Assembly (NCBI GenBank): GCA_019925795.1
Contig: CM034314.1
Location: 21,879,774 to 21,943,773, forward strand
Source of the DNA: Dendrobium chrysotoxum
Lineage: Eukaryota; Streptophyta; Magnoliopsida; Asparagales; Orchidaceae
DNA length: 64,000 bases
Reading direction: 5' to 3'
Under the pieces are notes generated by a model. The model saw only the letters and a list, made by a program, of their open reading frames with translations, had not been told where the DNA came from and ran no database searches. Each line of letters begins with the position of its first letter. Within the stretch, counting starts at the first letter, position 1. Of this stretch, positions 10,870-20,830 are shown in pieces. The position numbers and the translations under genes are program-made.

Positions 10870-12528
10870 TGAAAGTTCGAAAGGGATGTTAAGCCCTAGT
10901 GAACTAGTCCCGAGGCTAACCAAGAGGGGGGGTGAATTGGTTATTTAAAAGTTTCACGATAACTACAAAAATCTTTTCGATACTTAGCAGCGGAAACAAG
11001 TAAACAATAACGAAAAGATCAACCAACGATATTCACCTAAGCAGTTTATATTGAAAAGTAAAGTGCAAAACTGAATCAGAAAAGCAAACCAGATTTTATA
11101 GTGGTTCGGTCAACTTGACCTACGTCCACTCCCCGGAGCCTCCCCTCCGGGTATTGCACTAAACGAAAGTGACTCTCCTTTTGCTCCCACAGCAAGGCAG
11201 AGAAGCCTGTACAAAACACCTCCTTTTCACCACACGGTGAGGCAGAGAACCTGACCTCCTTTCGCTTCCTCCTGAAGCCGGCAGAGAACCTTCGAACTCC
11301 TTTTGCTTCCACCTGAAGCGGGCAGAGAACCCCGGATCTTCTTGCGAACGATCCTCCCACGAAGAACACCGACTAGACGACAGACGACGAGCGGAGAAGA
11401 CGACTCTGATCCGTGCTTGGAGCAACCTTAGTGAATCCCTCACTAACTCCCCCTCACAAGATCTCTTCTCTCTCTCCCAACTCTCTCTTCTCTCTAGGGT
11501 TTCTCAGGGAAGGAAGGTAGCAAAAGATTTTTCCAAAATCTTGAAAAAGTTCTTTTAAAGGAGGGCTTAAAATTTGCCCTAAATCTCAACTGGTCGGCCA
11601 AGATCGTCCTGGACGATCGGTAGATCGTCCAGTACGATCAGTTCAAATTCAGCTATTTTAGCCTGGACGATCTGGCTCTTCTGGACGATCAGTAGAAAAA
11701 GTTGTTCATATCGTCCCGTACGATCCTGCGATCGTCCGGGACGATTAGTTCAAATTGAGGGAAATCATCCAGAAGACAGTTCGGGTCGTCCAGAGAAATC
11801 TGTGCTGGACGACCAAAAAATGACTTGATCGTCCCGGATGATAGGGTCATCGTCCGGTACGATTAGTTCAAAAAGGCCCAAATCGTCCTGTACATAGTTC
11901 TGGACGTACATCTTAAATGCACTAGACGATCAAGATCATCCAGGACGATCCTGCGATCGTCCAGGACGATATGATCGTATCAACCAAAAATTAATTGCTT
12001 TCCTTAATTACCAGATTAAATTAGGCATGATTGTACTGGATCGTCCGGGATGATACACGTATCGTCCGGGATGATCAGACCAAGTATCTAAAAATAAGAA
12101 CTTGCTTAACTTGATCTGGCGGCTGAGAATTTCTGATTTGGGAATATCGTCCCGTACGATCCGGAGATCGTCCAGGACGATCGGCTCAATCAGACCCTCT
12201 TAACTTAGTCGCCCTAATTAGAGTTTCTGTTTTAACTGGATCGTCCAGGACGATGTGGATATCGTCTAGGACGATCTGAACAAATTTTTAACAGAAACTC
12301 TAATTCACTCAATCTCTCTCTCCCTGAGTGTGTGTGTGCAAGGTTACTTAGCTAGGGAATCAGTTATATTACAATTGACTCAATAAAAAGAAAAATCATA
12401 CATTTGACACACTTGGACCAGATCTTGAGTTGGCTTGAGTGGCTCGCGGTCTTTTATGCCTGAAACAGATTAGCCAAGCAAAACACACTGGAAACATGTT
12501 TGTCATCATCAAAACCAGATTTGCAACA
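10870..12528 (-). mobile_element. SIRE-type copia solo LTR
   Basis: The 1659-bp segment starts TGAAAGTTCG and ends TTGCAACA, so it has TG...CA termini. It is flanked by the 5-bp duplication TGATG (10865-10869 and 12529-12533). Read on the minus strand it starts TGTTGCAAATC and has TTTTGATGATGACAAA, like the LTR start at 47973. It also matches the LTRs at 57628 and 61645 (AGTCCCGAGGCTAAC, GGGGGGTGAATTGG, TTATAGTGGTTCG). With no internal region attached it is a solo LTR left by LTR-LTR recombination. It carries the paired-palindrome array described separately. Confidence 0.88.
11603..12275. repeat. Array of paired 15-bp palindromes, 21-bp pitch
   Basis: Imperfect palindromes of the form ATCGTCCnGnACGAT come in pairs separated by exactly 6 bp. 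Pairs start at 11603/11624, 11710/11731, 11764/11785 (decayed), 11828/11849, 11935/11956, 12040/12061, 12146/12167 and 12240/12261. Every pair has a 21-bp pitch. Several are followed by a TAGTTCAAA-like tag (11639, 11746, 11864). Two irregular pairs (11657-11689, 11882-11930) lie between them. The 6-bp spacers differ in sequence, while spacer length is kept. Confidence 0.9.
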
Positions 12529-12910
12529 TGATGTACTGACTTGAGTTGTAGATATTGATTGCTTGTTGGGCTATGCATGTGCTCATTATGTGATTTTATA
12601 TATTTTTAGGTAATGGTAATGATCCCATAGGTTGAAGTTATTATTAGCTTTAGGCTAGAGTTTTACTTCTTGTATATATTATTCTTTTTCTCTTTTATAG
12701 TCATGATATATTCAAAATAATGCACCAGTTTATTTTATATCATGACCATTATACATATTTTTTTTTGGGCTTGTATCATTTATAGATATTAAATGAGTAT
12801 AAATGCATTTATGTTTTTTGTTGTTCATATAGAACTGTAAGCTCTGGTTGAATATTAAATAAAATAAAAAGTTGCAATTCTTTTGATTTAGATTGTGGAG
12901 TCTGACAAAA

Positions 12911-12927
12911 GTGGTATTAGAGCAATG
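12911..12927 (+). promoter_or_regulatory. Primer binding site (initiator tRNA-Met type)
   Basis: TGGTATTAGAGCAATGG lies 3 bp after the LTR end TGACA. It matches the usual plant TGGTATCAGAGC primer site, complementary to initiator methionine tRNA, with one change. It fixes the 5' LTR end and the plus orientation of the element. Confidence 0.8.
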
Positions 12928-13119
12928 GTTGTTGGAAGAATTAAATTATAACAAGAGCTTATGAGTAGAATAGAAATGGGTAGTGTATAAAAGCATTGAG
13001 TTGCCTTCATGCATTCAAGATCATGAGTTGCAAACATGAATATATAATGCATAAATAACTGGAAAATATATTTTATCTAGATTTTGTTAAAAATTTTTTA
13101 ACTAATTAGGCATAAGAAG

Positions 13120-13560
13120 ATGAATCCAAAAGGAAAGGAACTTTGGCCTAAATAAGATATAGGAGCAGCTCTAATGACACCTGAGGGTATATTGAAGTTT
13201 GTTAATATGATTGCAAAGATAGTTTGTGAGACATTGAGTAAACAATATGAATATCCACTTTATGAATAGAAATATCCATCATTCAGTAAATTGGGTGAAG
13301 GTAGCAAGAAAAGGAGTGGTAAAATTATGAAAGAATTTGCTCGAAGCACCTTACAATGTATTTTTTGTGTAAGAAAGCATGCGTGACAGTGCTATAGAAA
13401 TATAGGGAAATGCTTCAGGTGTGGTAGCTGTGGGCATAACATGATGAATTTTTCATAACTTATATATGGACAAGGGTTTGTTCAAAATGGTAAAAAAAAC
13501 TACAAGGGTATCTAATCAATCTCAATAGGAAATTTCAAAAGTGTTTAATAGTTCTATGAG
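13120..13560 (+). pseudogene. Gypsy gag remnant
   Basis: From ATG 13120 a short gag-like reading starts MNPKGKELWPK and breaks at a stop. Downstream, around 13345-13460, translations contain CIFCVRKHA followed by CFRCGSCGHNMMNF. This corresponds to the double zinc-knuckle region of plant Ty3/gypsy gag (CxxC...H...CFRCGxxGH). Several stops interrupt it. Gag forms the virus-like particle, but nothing functional can be expected here. Nothing of pol follows before the 3' LTR, so any mobilisation would have had to be in trans. Confidence 0.6.
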
Positions 13561-13774
13561 TGTAATTTTATGCTCTGAATATTATTATGTAATTTACTAT
13601 TTTAAATGGAATGCATTCCATCACATGATACATGATTGATTAATTCATAAGCATATTAAATAGATAATGAATATATGATTTGATTTATTATAATTAATAT
13701 GTGATATGATTGATTTGACTAGTGACTAGTTTTGTTATTAAATATTAAGGATGATATTTTTCTAAGGTGAAGAC

Positions 13775-15534
13775 ATTATAATAATTCTAAATTTCTTAAA
13801 ATGATATTTATTTTAAAAATATAAAAATTTGTATGCAGTGCAAAGCTGCTATGCTTGTGAGCACATCGGCACTAAGAGTGCTGCGGTGCTAGGAATTGCC
13901 ATTGCAGCATTAAAGGCTTTGTTCTACATTAACTCTAGGATTAACATATAGTGTAGCAGTGCTGAGACTTTGCATGACACTACAATATTGAACACTAAAA
14001 TAAGTTTTTAATATTTTTAAATATAAATATCACTTAACACCAAATAATCCACTCCCCTCATTTCATTTTCTTGTCATAGAAGAAAGAAAGGGAAGGAGAA
14101 GAGAAGGAAGAGAGGAGAGGAGAGAGAGAAGAGAGAGAAGGTCCTCTGGGGCTCCATCATCTATTTTTCCTATTAAAAAAAATTTTTGTGTAATTATAAG
14201 TGACCTATAATCTGCAACTACTTTTTAATGAATTTGAGTTTAGTATATTTCTCTCTCCTAAAATTAATAAATATATGATATCTCTCTTTTTAGTGAACTT
14301 TCATCACATAACTTTTGGTATGTGATAGATATCGATATTCTGAACATTTTGATTGGCAGATATAAGAATTTCATCAGGTTAGATTAATATTTATGATTTT
14401 TTTAGGAAAGTGAATAGTATATCGTATCATGCATTTCATAGATTATAGTAGAAGCATTATATTTTATACATGATATTAATACATAGAGAAAGTGATATGA
14501 TTGATATACGATGAACATATCATATGTATGTAAGAAAGCATAGCTAATTATCAACACTATAACTAATACAGATTGACTCTTAAAATGTAATACCCTATAC
14601 AAGTGGACTAATAGACTATCATTTAAATAAAAGGTTTTTGGTGAAATCCTGGAAGTTAGCCTATAGCCAATTAATCGATTACATCGATGGGTAAAGAGAT
14701 GACTCTTCATTAATTTATTAAAAGCTACCTGTTAAAATAATTAATAGAAATAAATGAAAGATATGATAAATAAATGAATATATATGACAGATATATTGAT
14801 AAGGCAGATGGATGATAGATGGAAAGATAAAAAATATCATATTAAAGCTAGATGTCCTATCTCATTGAACTCATATTAATATGCATACATGATAGTATTT
14901 CATGATATGATAGATATACATACATAATATAATAGATATAGAAATGATATATATGACATATGATAGATAAAATAGATTGACTAATGACATGATTAATTAA
15001 TTGATATGATTGACATGCAACTATATTGATAAATTCTGATATGAAGATATATTATATTACAGGTTTATGATTAATATGTAAATAATAAGACTGTATTTGA
15101 ATGGTATGATATGCATGATAATATTCGTATTGATTACTAAAGATATGGTTACTATTTTGTTTATTGCATTGACTTCAATTGTAGATATTGGTTGGATGCT
15201 GTGATCTGTGCTCATTATGTGATTTTATTTGTTTTCAGGCAAGGTTAAGAATCATGTAGATTGAAGTTATTCTAGGTTGCAAGGTAGAGTTTTACTTCTA
15301 TATATGTTGGTCTTTTTTTCTTTTTAGTCATGATGAATTAATAATGAAGGATCAATTTATTTTATATCATGGTTTTTGTACATATGTCATTTTGGGATTG
15401 TATCAGTTATATATATTAAGCAAATATAAATGCATTTATATTTTTTGTTGCTCATATATAACTGTAAGCACTCATGGAATGTTTAAAAGGATAGAAAGTT
15501 ATAATTCTCCCGATTTAGATTCTAAGGCATGACA
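13775..15534 (+). repeat. 3' LTR of deleted gypsy element
   Basis: This 1.76 kb LTR is the partner of the interrupted 5' LTR. It starts ATTATAATAATTC and ends GATTCTAAGGCATGACA. The two LTRs differ by many substitutions and short indels, so the insertion is old. It lacks the solo LTR present in the other copy and so serves as the empty-site reference for it. Confidence 0.75.
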
Positions 15535-16539
15535 ATTATACTTTTAAGAAACTTAAAAATATAATTGGTTTGGTTTGAGAATAAAAAGCCCACCTCACCA
15601 AAATTTGAAATATATATCATTAATAAAATTAATAAATCATAAATTATTTCAAATAGCCTCAAATTACTAATGAACTTTTTTAAGTCATCCTTGACTTAAA
15701 AGGAACCTTTTTTTAAGATTAAAACCAATTTGGTAACCCAAAATATAAACTTTAATTCCTACTGTCATTAGGATCCCTAACTAACGTAGATTTTGAAAAT
15801 TATGTCAAAAATTTAAATTGAATCATAAAAAATATAAAATAAATTTTCCTGAAGTCTTAATGATCATGGGAAATAGTTAAAATCTAAATTTTAAGAAATA
15901 AAAATTAGAAAATATATTTTAATAACTTTTATAAAATACATCATTAAATCACAAGTACTTCAAATTTTTGGGAGAATATTATGGGATCATTCCTAGATCC
16001 TGTGATAAATTTATCAAATTTGAAGTTGATTTAATAAAATATAAATTTAAGGTCATTTAATCACACAAAAATTCTAAAAAATCAAAATTAAATAAAAAAA
16101 ACTCAAATTTGTGGTAATTGGCCCCTAATCTCTAAAAATATTTTCATAATTTTGGAATTCTTTTAATAATAATTTCAATTTCCATTCTTAGATAATAAAA
16201 GATAATATAAAAATAAAAATTATTCTAAATTTTATGAAATATTTTTGAGATTTTTCCCAACTCCAAAAAATTATTTCATGCTTTTGGCCATTTTTGAACC
16301 ATAAATAAAAATTAACAAAATCTGAGGATAATAAACTAATAATAAAAAACTTAAAAATAGGATAAATTAATAATAATTCAATAAAAGATTAAAAAATATC
16401 AAATAAATTTCTATAACCTAAAAAAGTTATAGATAATAATAAATAAAGTACTTTGACGTGATATTAAACATAAAATCAATCTTCTTTCATAAACACTACA
16501 TACAAAATTTAAATAACAAAAACCTTAAAAGACACCTTT
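15535..16539. other. AT-rich stretch, nothing identified
   Basis: About 1 kb of very AT-rich sequence with many A- and T-runs. There is no open frame, repeat pair or element end I can support. It lies downstream of a decayed minus-strand gag and could be further decayed gypsy sequence. Confidence 0.4.
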
Positions 16540-19500
16540 TTTTGCTTTTTGTTGCATCGATGGGATCCTCGATAAGGTTATTGAAGCGTTAGCACTCCTT
16601 AGTATCTTTAGCATAGTCATTATGAAAGATGAAATATCTTGAGGCATCACTCTTATTTGTATTCATCTTCATGGGAGCTTAAGAAATTCTTTACTCTTGA
16701 TGGCCCGTATAAGCTTTACCAATAATGTGATGCCCAAGAATCTAATTTGAAAAAAAAATATTCTTTTAACTTTTAATTTACACAATCAGGGCTATCTAAC
16801 TTCATCTATCAATCTAAATAGCTGCTAAAACCATCGATAAAAATATCAATATATACATCTATATTCATTTCCTAAAAAATCATGTACACAACTCAGGATG
16901 TATATAACCACCACATATCTAGTATGTCTTGAGTATAAAAAAATAACTAAAATAAAAAGGAGAAAATCTAAAGAATCCTGACTGGCCTCACACTCCTGAT
17001 CCTTTGCCCTGACTTAAAATCAATTAATCACATATAATGAGCTAAGCAGCCCATTAAGAAATCAAATCCTATAAATGAACTCAAAGCACGATCGAGAACC
17101 AATATGAATGTTAGCATCATAAAAGTAGCATTCACATGATCTTATGCTAATATAATAAAGAAATTAATAAGTCAATACATGTCTCAAATCACTAAAATCA
17201 TTATATTAATATTATATTCACTACAAAAATTATATAAAGCAATAAAATTAAATCATCGATAAAGACTGTCGAAATCAAATCAATACAGTAAAATCATATA
17301 AGAGTGTACACATGCTATCTAATTATTTTATATCAATATTAAATCAATATCTTAATCACATACTCAGTATATCTTGTTTATCACCTACTCAATGTAAATA
17401 TATCATACTTTTTGTGTCAATAAAGCAGTAATAGTATTAATAATAAATCAATACAAAAATAGAAATAATGCCTCAATAATATTCATTTCAGCAGTCACAC
17501 TAAACATGTACGAATTTTGGCTATCATGCTATTTTTTTAGTATCGTATCAATGCCAGTAAACCATTGGCTTAATAAATAGAGTCATCATTCTTTACCTGT
17601 CAGCATAGTAATTATTTCCTTATAACTCTCAATTAGTGTCACGTGAATTAGCAAAGAATAACACTAAACCATAGTATTTATACGAAAGCCCGTTGGCTCA
17701 CCATCATGTACAAGTTAATTAATCTCCAACCAATAGGTCAACCAATTTTTATTTATCTTTTATACACACATTACTATTGCAGTACTATAACAGTAAGCAT
17801 TACATATCCACATTCATTACCAATGTATTGAAGTAAATAAAGTATAATTGAGCTTAATTTAGAAATTATCAACATGTCTTAATGGTAGGCAACAAAAATT
17901 TTACTATTTTTAGATGTCAAAATAAATTTAAGAGTAGGAAAAATTTATTGCATTTTTAAAATCAACATGAAAAAAAATAAATAAATACTCAAAATATTCA
18001 TTATCTCAATCTCTATAACATAATTATCGCCACACACATTATGCTGTGAAAGTTTTATGAATACAAAATTATCATCATTTTTTAGTAACGGAATACAAAT
18101 TTGATCAAAAAAATATCAAAAATATAAAATCTTTGAAATTATAAATAAGGTAATAATTTCTTATAATGAGATGAGCAAATCTCTCAATTGGATTGACGGA
18201 CAAAAATTAATCTATGACCTCCAAATCTGAGCTTCCCTTTTCTCTCTCCTCTCTTTTTCTAACATTTTCCTCAAACAATTCTCTGATACCTGAATACTTA
18301 GGGAGATTAAATGGCTTTTAATGGAACAAATTAGTGCTGATATTTTAATATAATATAATATAATTATTTAATATCACTATTTAATTTAATCAAATTTTTA
18401 ATATAAAACTCATATAATTCATTTTATGCTTTAAAAATTATGAAAAAATATTCATAAAATAAATCATTTTATTTAAAAAATATTGGTGAAATCAATTTAT
18501 AAAATGGACACCTGACGGGCCTAAAATCCCCACGTTTACCGATATGTACTAATTTTTTAAGGATTTTCACCAGTCCAAAAATTATGGAAAAATTTATGTA
18601 ATTAAAACACAATAATACCTCTCTTATGGAAAAGATAGTTTTTAAATTTAACTAATAATGACTCCTAAAAAAATTATATATTTATCTAAGTTATTATAAA
18701 TAATATTTGCAAATAAGTGATTGAAGTATAGTTGGGGGCATTGTATGTACCTTATCAATAAAGGAGAAGAGTAGTACATGGCTCTTCTTTCACTCGTGGA
18801 GGAGATGACCCGACTATCCTTAGTGGCCTTACCTATAGGGGTACTCTGTAGTGGTCTATATGGCATCAATTATGCATTATATGTAGTATTTAGTCAACCC
18901 GATGTTTCCTTGGTTGAGTTCTCTTGCATTCTCATCCATGGACCAAGACATTCTTTGTAGAAAATCCTTAGAGGCAAGTGGATGAGGAGAATTCAACCAC
19001 TGAATTTTACTCCTCAATGTTAACATGGTTGAAGGCAAGTTTGAGAAACTCATCCAATACCCTATGTTGGGGCAACCCTAGTGCATAGTGTAACGAACCT
19101 TCTCACACTACTTATATTTGAGCAGCTTGAGTGACAATAAGATCTAAATCCTTTACCTTAAGCATCAACTTTTGGAATCTCATGTTCAAGCTATGGAGTG
19201 ACATGCCAAGCTCTTGATGCATCTTGAGGAAGGCTTCTAAGTTACCTTTTTAGGTCATTATAAATTATGTGAAAATATCCTTTTGAGCTTCATGAATAAA
19301 GTGATTACCCCTACTAGTAAGCGAGTTAACTACTAGAGTGCTAACACTTTGAAGGTAATGAAGAATTGCCAACACTTCATATCATCATCAATGTCGAGCA
19401 CTAATGTTATTGATTCAAAGTTAGCGATGTGGTCAACATAATTTTTTCTTCTCCTATAAGACTCTATATTAAGCATGTTGAACTTTGGAGGCAGCCACAC

Positions 19501-19620
19501 CTCCTGCATGACTCTAGGTTAGTCAATTTAGGTTATGTTATTCTCACTCATCGAAGAGGAGGAGTGTACTCTTAATAGCTAATGGTCGTGTGAGTGGGAT
19601 CCACATTTTGTGTTGAATTA
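16540..19620 (-). pseudogene. Decayed gypsy gag, split by solo LTR
   Basis: Read on the minus strand, 19500-19300 gives LPPKFNMLNIESYRRRKNYVDH, like the PPKFxMPxIxPYDGxxDPxDHL start of plant gypsy (Tat/Athila-type) gag. It is followed by DMKCWQFFITF and near 19290 by a block resembling FVSHFIHEAQKDIF. Around 18740-18960 the downstream gag region continues. The match breaks at 18716 and resumes at 16720 with PMKMNTNKSDASRYF and IFHNDYAKDTKEC, which resembles the KYCxFHxDHGHDTEEC region. The 1986 bp between are a solo LTR. Many stops and frame shifts are present. No protease or pol follows to the left. Confidence 0.6.
16726..18711 (-). mobile_element. Gypsy-type solo LTR (AATAA duplication)
   Basis: The 1986-bp segment starts TGTGATGCCCAAG and ends AATATTTGCA, with AATAA on both sides (16721-16725 and 18712-18716). 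On the minus strand it ends GGGCATCACA, similar to the end of the LTRs at 9539-15534. Its first part matches 50490-50800 on the plus strand (AGGAGTCATTA / AAGAGTCATTA, TGTGTTTTAATTA, TGATTTCACCAATATTTTT). It interrupts gag, which resumes on both sides. With no internal sequence it is a solo LTR. Confidence 0.82.
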
Positions 19621-20830
19621 AGTGTTTGGGTCCTCGATCTTCTATTGTGAATGACCAAGTCAAAGGACCCCTTTGGCATACTTTTCCTTTATGCATACCT
19701 CAGTAATCCAATAATGGCATCTTGGATCATCTTCTTAAGTCTCTTATCTAACTTCATGAGGTTGTGCTGATTGGGGGTGTCCATATTCTTAGTAATTCTA
19801 GGTTTTATTGCTGTTCAAGATGCACCTATTTTTTGGTTAGTAGCATCAAATTTTCTTGCCATGCCTTTTAAGATATTAGATCAAAATTTATTTTTGGATG
19901 TCACCCGACTTATTAACAAGCAACCTCCTAGATGAAAGTCTAAGAACTTGGAGTGAGTATCAAAAAAAAGAAAGGAAAGAGATTAAGGAGATCTAAGAGA
20001 AAAATTATCAGAACTAGGGTCTCAGGAATATTATAATGAATCAATAATGCTCCAAAAAAGATCTAAAAATATGTCTATTCATCATTTACTTATACAGATT
20101 TAAAGGGTACATGGAAAGTTACATCAAAAATAGTGAAAAATCACATCATTAATTATGACTCATTAAAAATTGTCGTGGCCTTATGGTTGTCCACGTGCTT
20201 CTCTAAATCTAGTATGGTCTTTGATTTCAAGGTGAGTACCCTGCGTGAGTCTTCAAATATGACTTAGTATGACGGGTTATCTAGGTGTGCCAGTGAATCT
20301 TTTACTGTAATTCATAGGTCATTAAATCCAAAGGGCGAGTCTCTTCAGGTCATGCTAATCATGAGCATAGAGTTGGTCGAGTTTAGAAGATCAGGCACTT
20401 GACCTCTTGAGATGCTCATTCCCTATAGCCATATTGGAGAGTATTACTAGCAGCTTGTAGATTTGAGCAAGGGAGAGTAATTCTTGGAGGCTCATCCCCA
20501 TCGTAGAGAAGAGTCCTTATGAGCCTAATGGATCTAAACAAGTTCGTTGTAGCTCTTGCCAGGACCACTCTTTTGACTTAACCAACCTATGTGAGTTGTG
20601 TTCCTTAGCTAGCAAGTGCCTATGGAAAGTGAGGTGATTACGTATGTTGAGCTTTTGTCACTAGAACCTATTAGATTCGAGTTCTTCAATCAGAACCTGC
20701 TAGGTACTTGCAAATGACCTAAATTGGCATGTATGATTATACATGAAACTCTCTATATTGTCATGAATACTCCAACACATAATAATGGTAGGACTATCTC
20801 TAGGGTTTAGGAAATCATGTTGCTGCTACG
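19621..20830. other. Probable 5' part of the minus-strand gypsy remnant
   Basis: This lies upstream of the decayed gag on its coding strand. It has no open frames. It is less AT-rich than its surroundings and could hold the leader and 5' LTR of the gag-bearing element, but I found no matching second LTR and no clear primer binding site. Confidence 0.3.

Larger units (their letters stand above)
9539..12907 (+). repeat. 5' LTR of deleted gypsy element (interrupted)
   Basis: It aligns with the 3' LTR at 13775-15534 throughout: shared blocks include CTAGGAATTGCCAT-like sequence near 9630, the ATATCACTTAACACCAA block near 9765, the GA-rich tract at about 9820-9885, and TATTTTATATCATG near 12735. 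The match is broken at 10869/12529 by a 1659-bp solo LTR. The LTR proper is therefore about 1.7 kb. It ends GTGGAGTCTGACA. Confidence 0.75.
9539..15534 (+). mobile_element. Internally deleted Ty3/gypsy element
   Basis: Two long direct repeats (9539-12907 including a nested solo LTR, and 13775-15534) flank only 867 bp of internal sequence. Both start ATTATAATAATyCTAAATTTC and end TGACA. A primer binding site follows the first at 12911 and a decayed gag with zinc-knuckle residues follows that. No protease, reverse transcriptase or integrase remains. The TG of the LTR start appears mutated. ATTAT is found at both outer edges (9539-9543 and 15535-15539), but it may be part of the LTR, so I do not claim a target duplication. 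Confidence 0.75.

Noticed and set aside
11076..11443. Two overlapping minus-strand open frames of 94-97 codons
   Set aside because: They lie wholly within the SIRE solo LTR, are rich in Arg/Ser from a GC-richer repeat tract, and match nothing in the other LTR copies as protein.
11603..12275. CRISPR-like array
   Set aside because: Palindromic repeats with spacers suggest it at first sight, but spacers are only 6 bp within pairs, intervals between pairs are irregular, and the array sits in a plant LTR.
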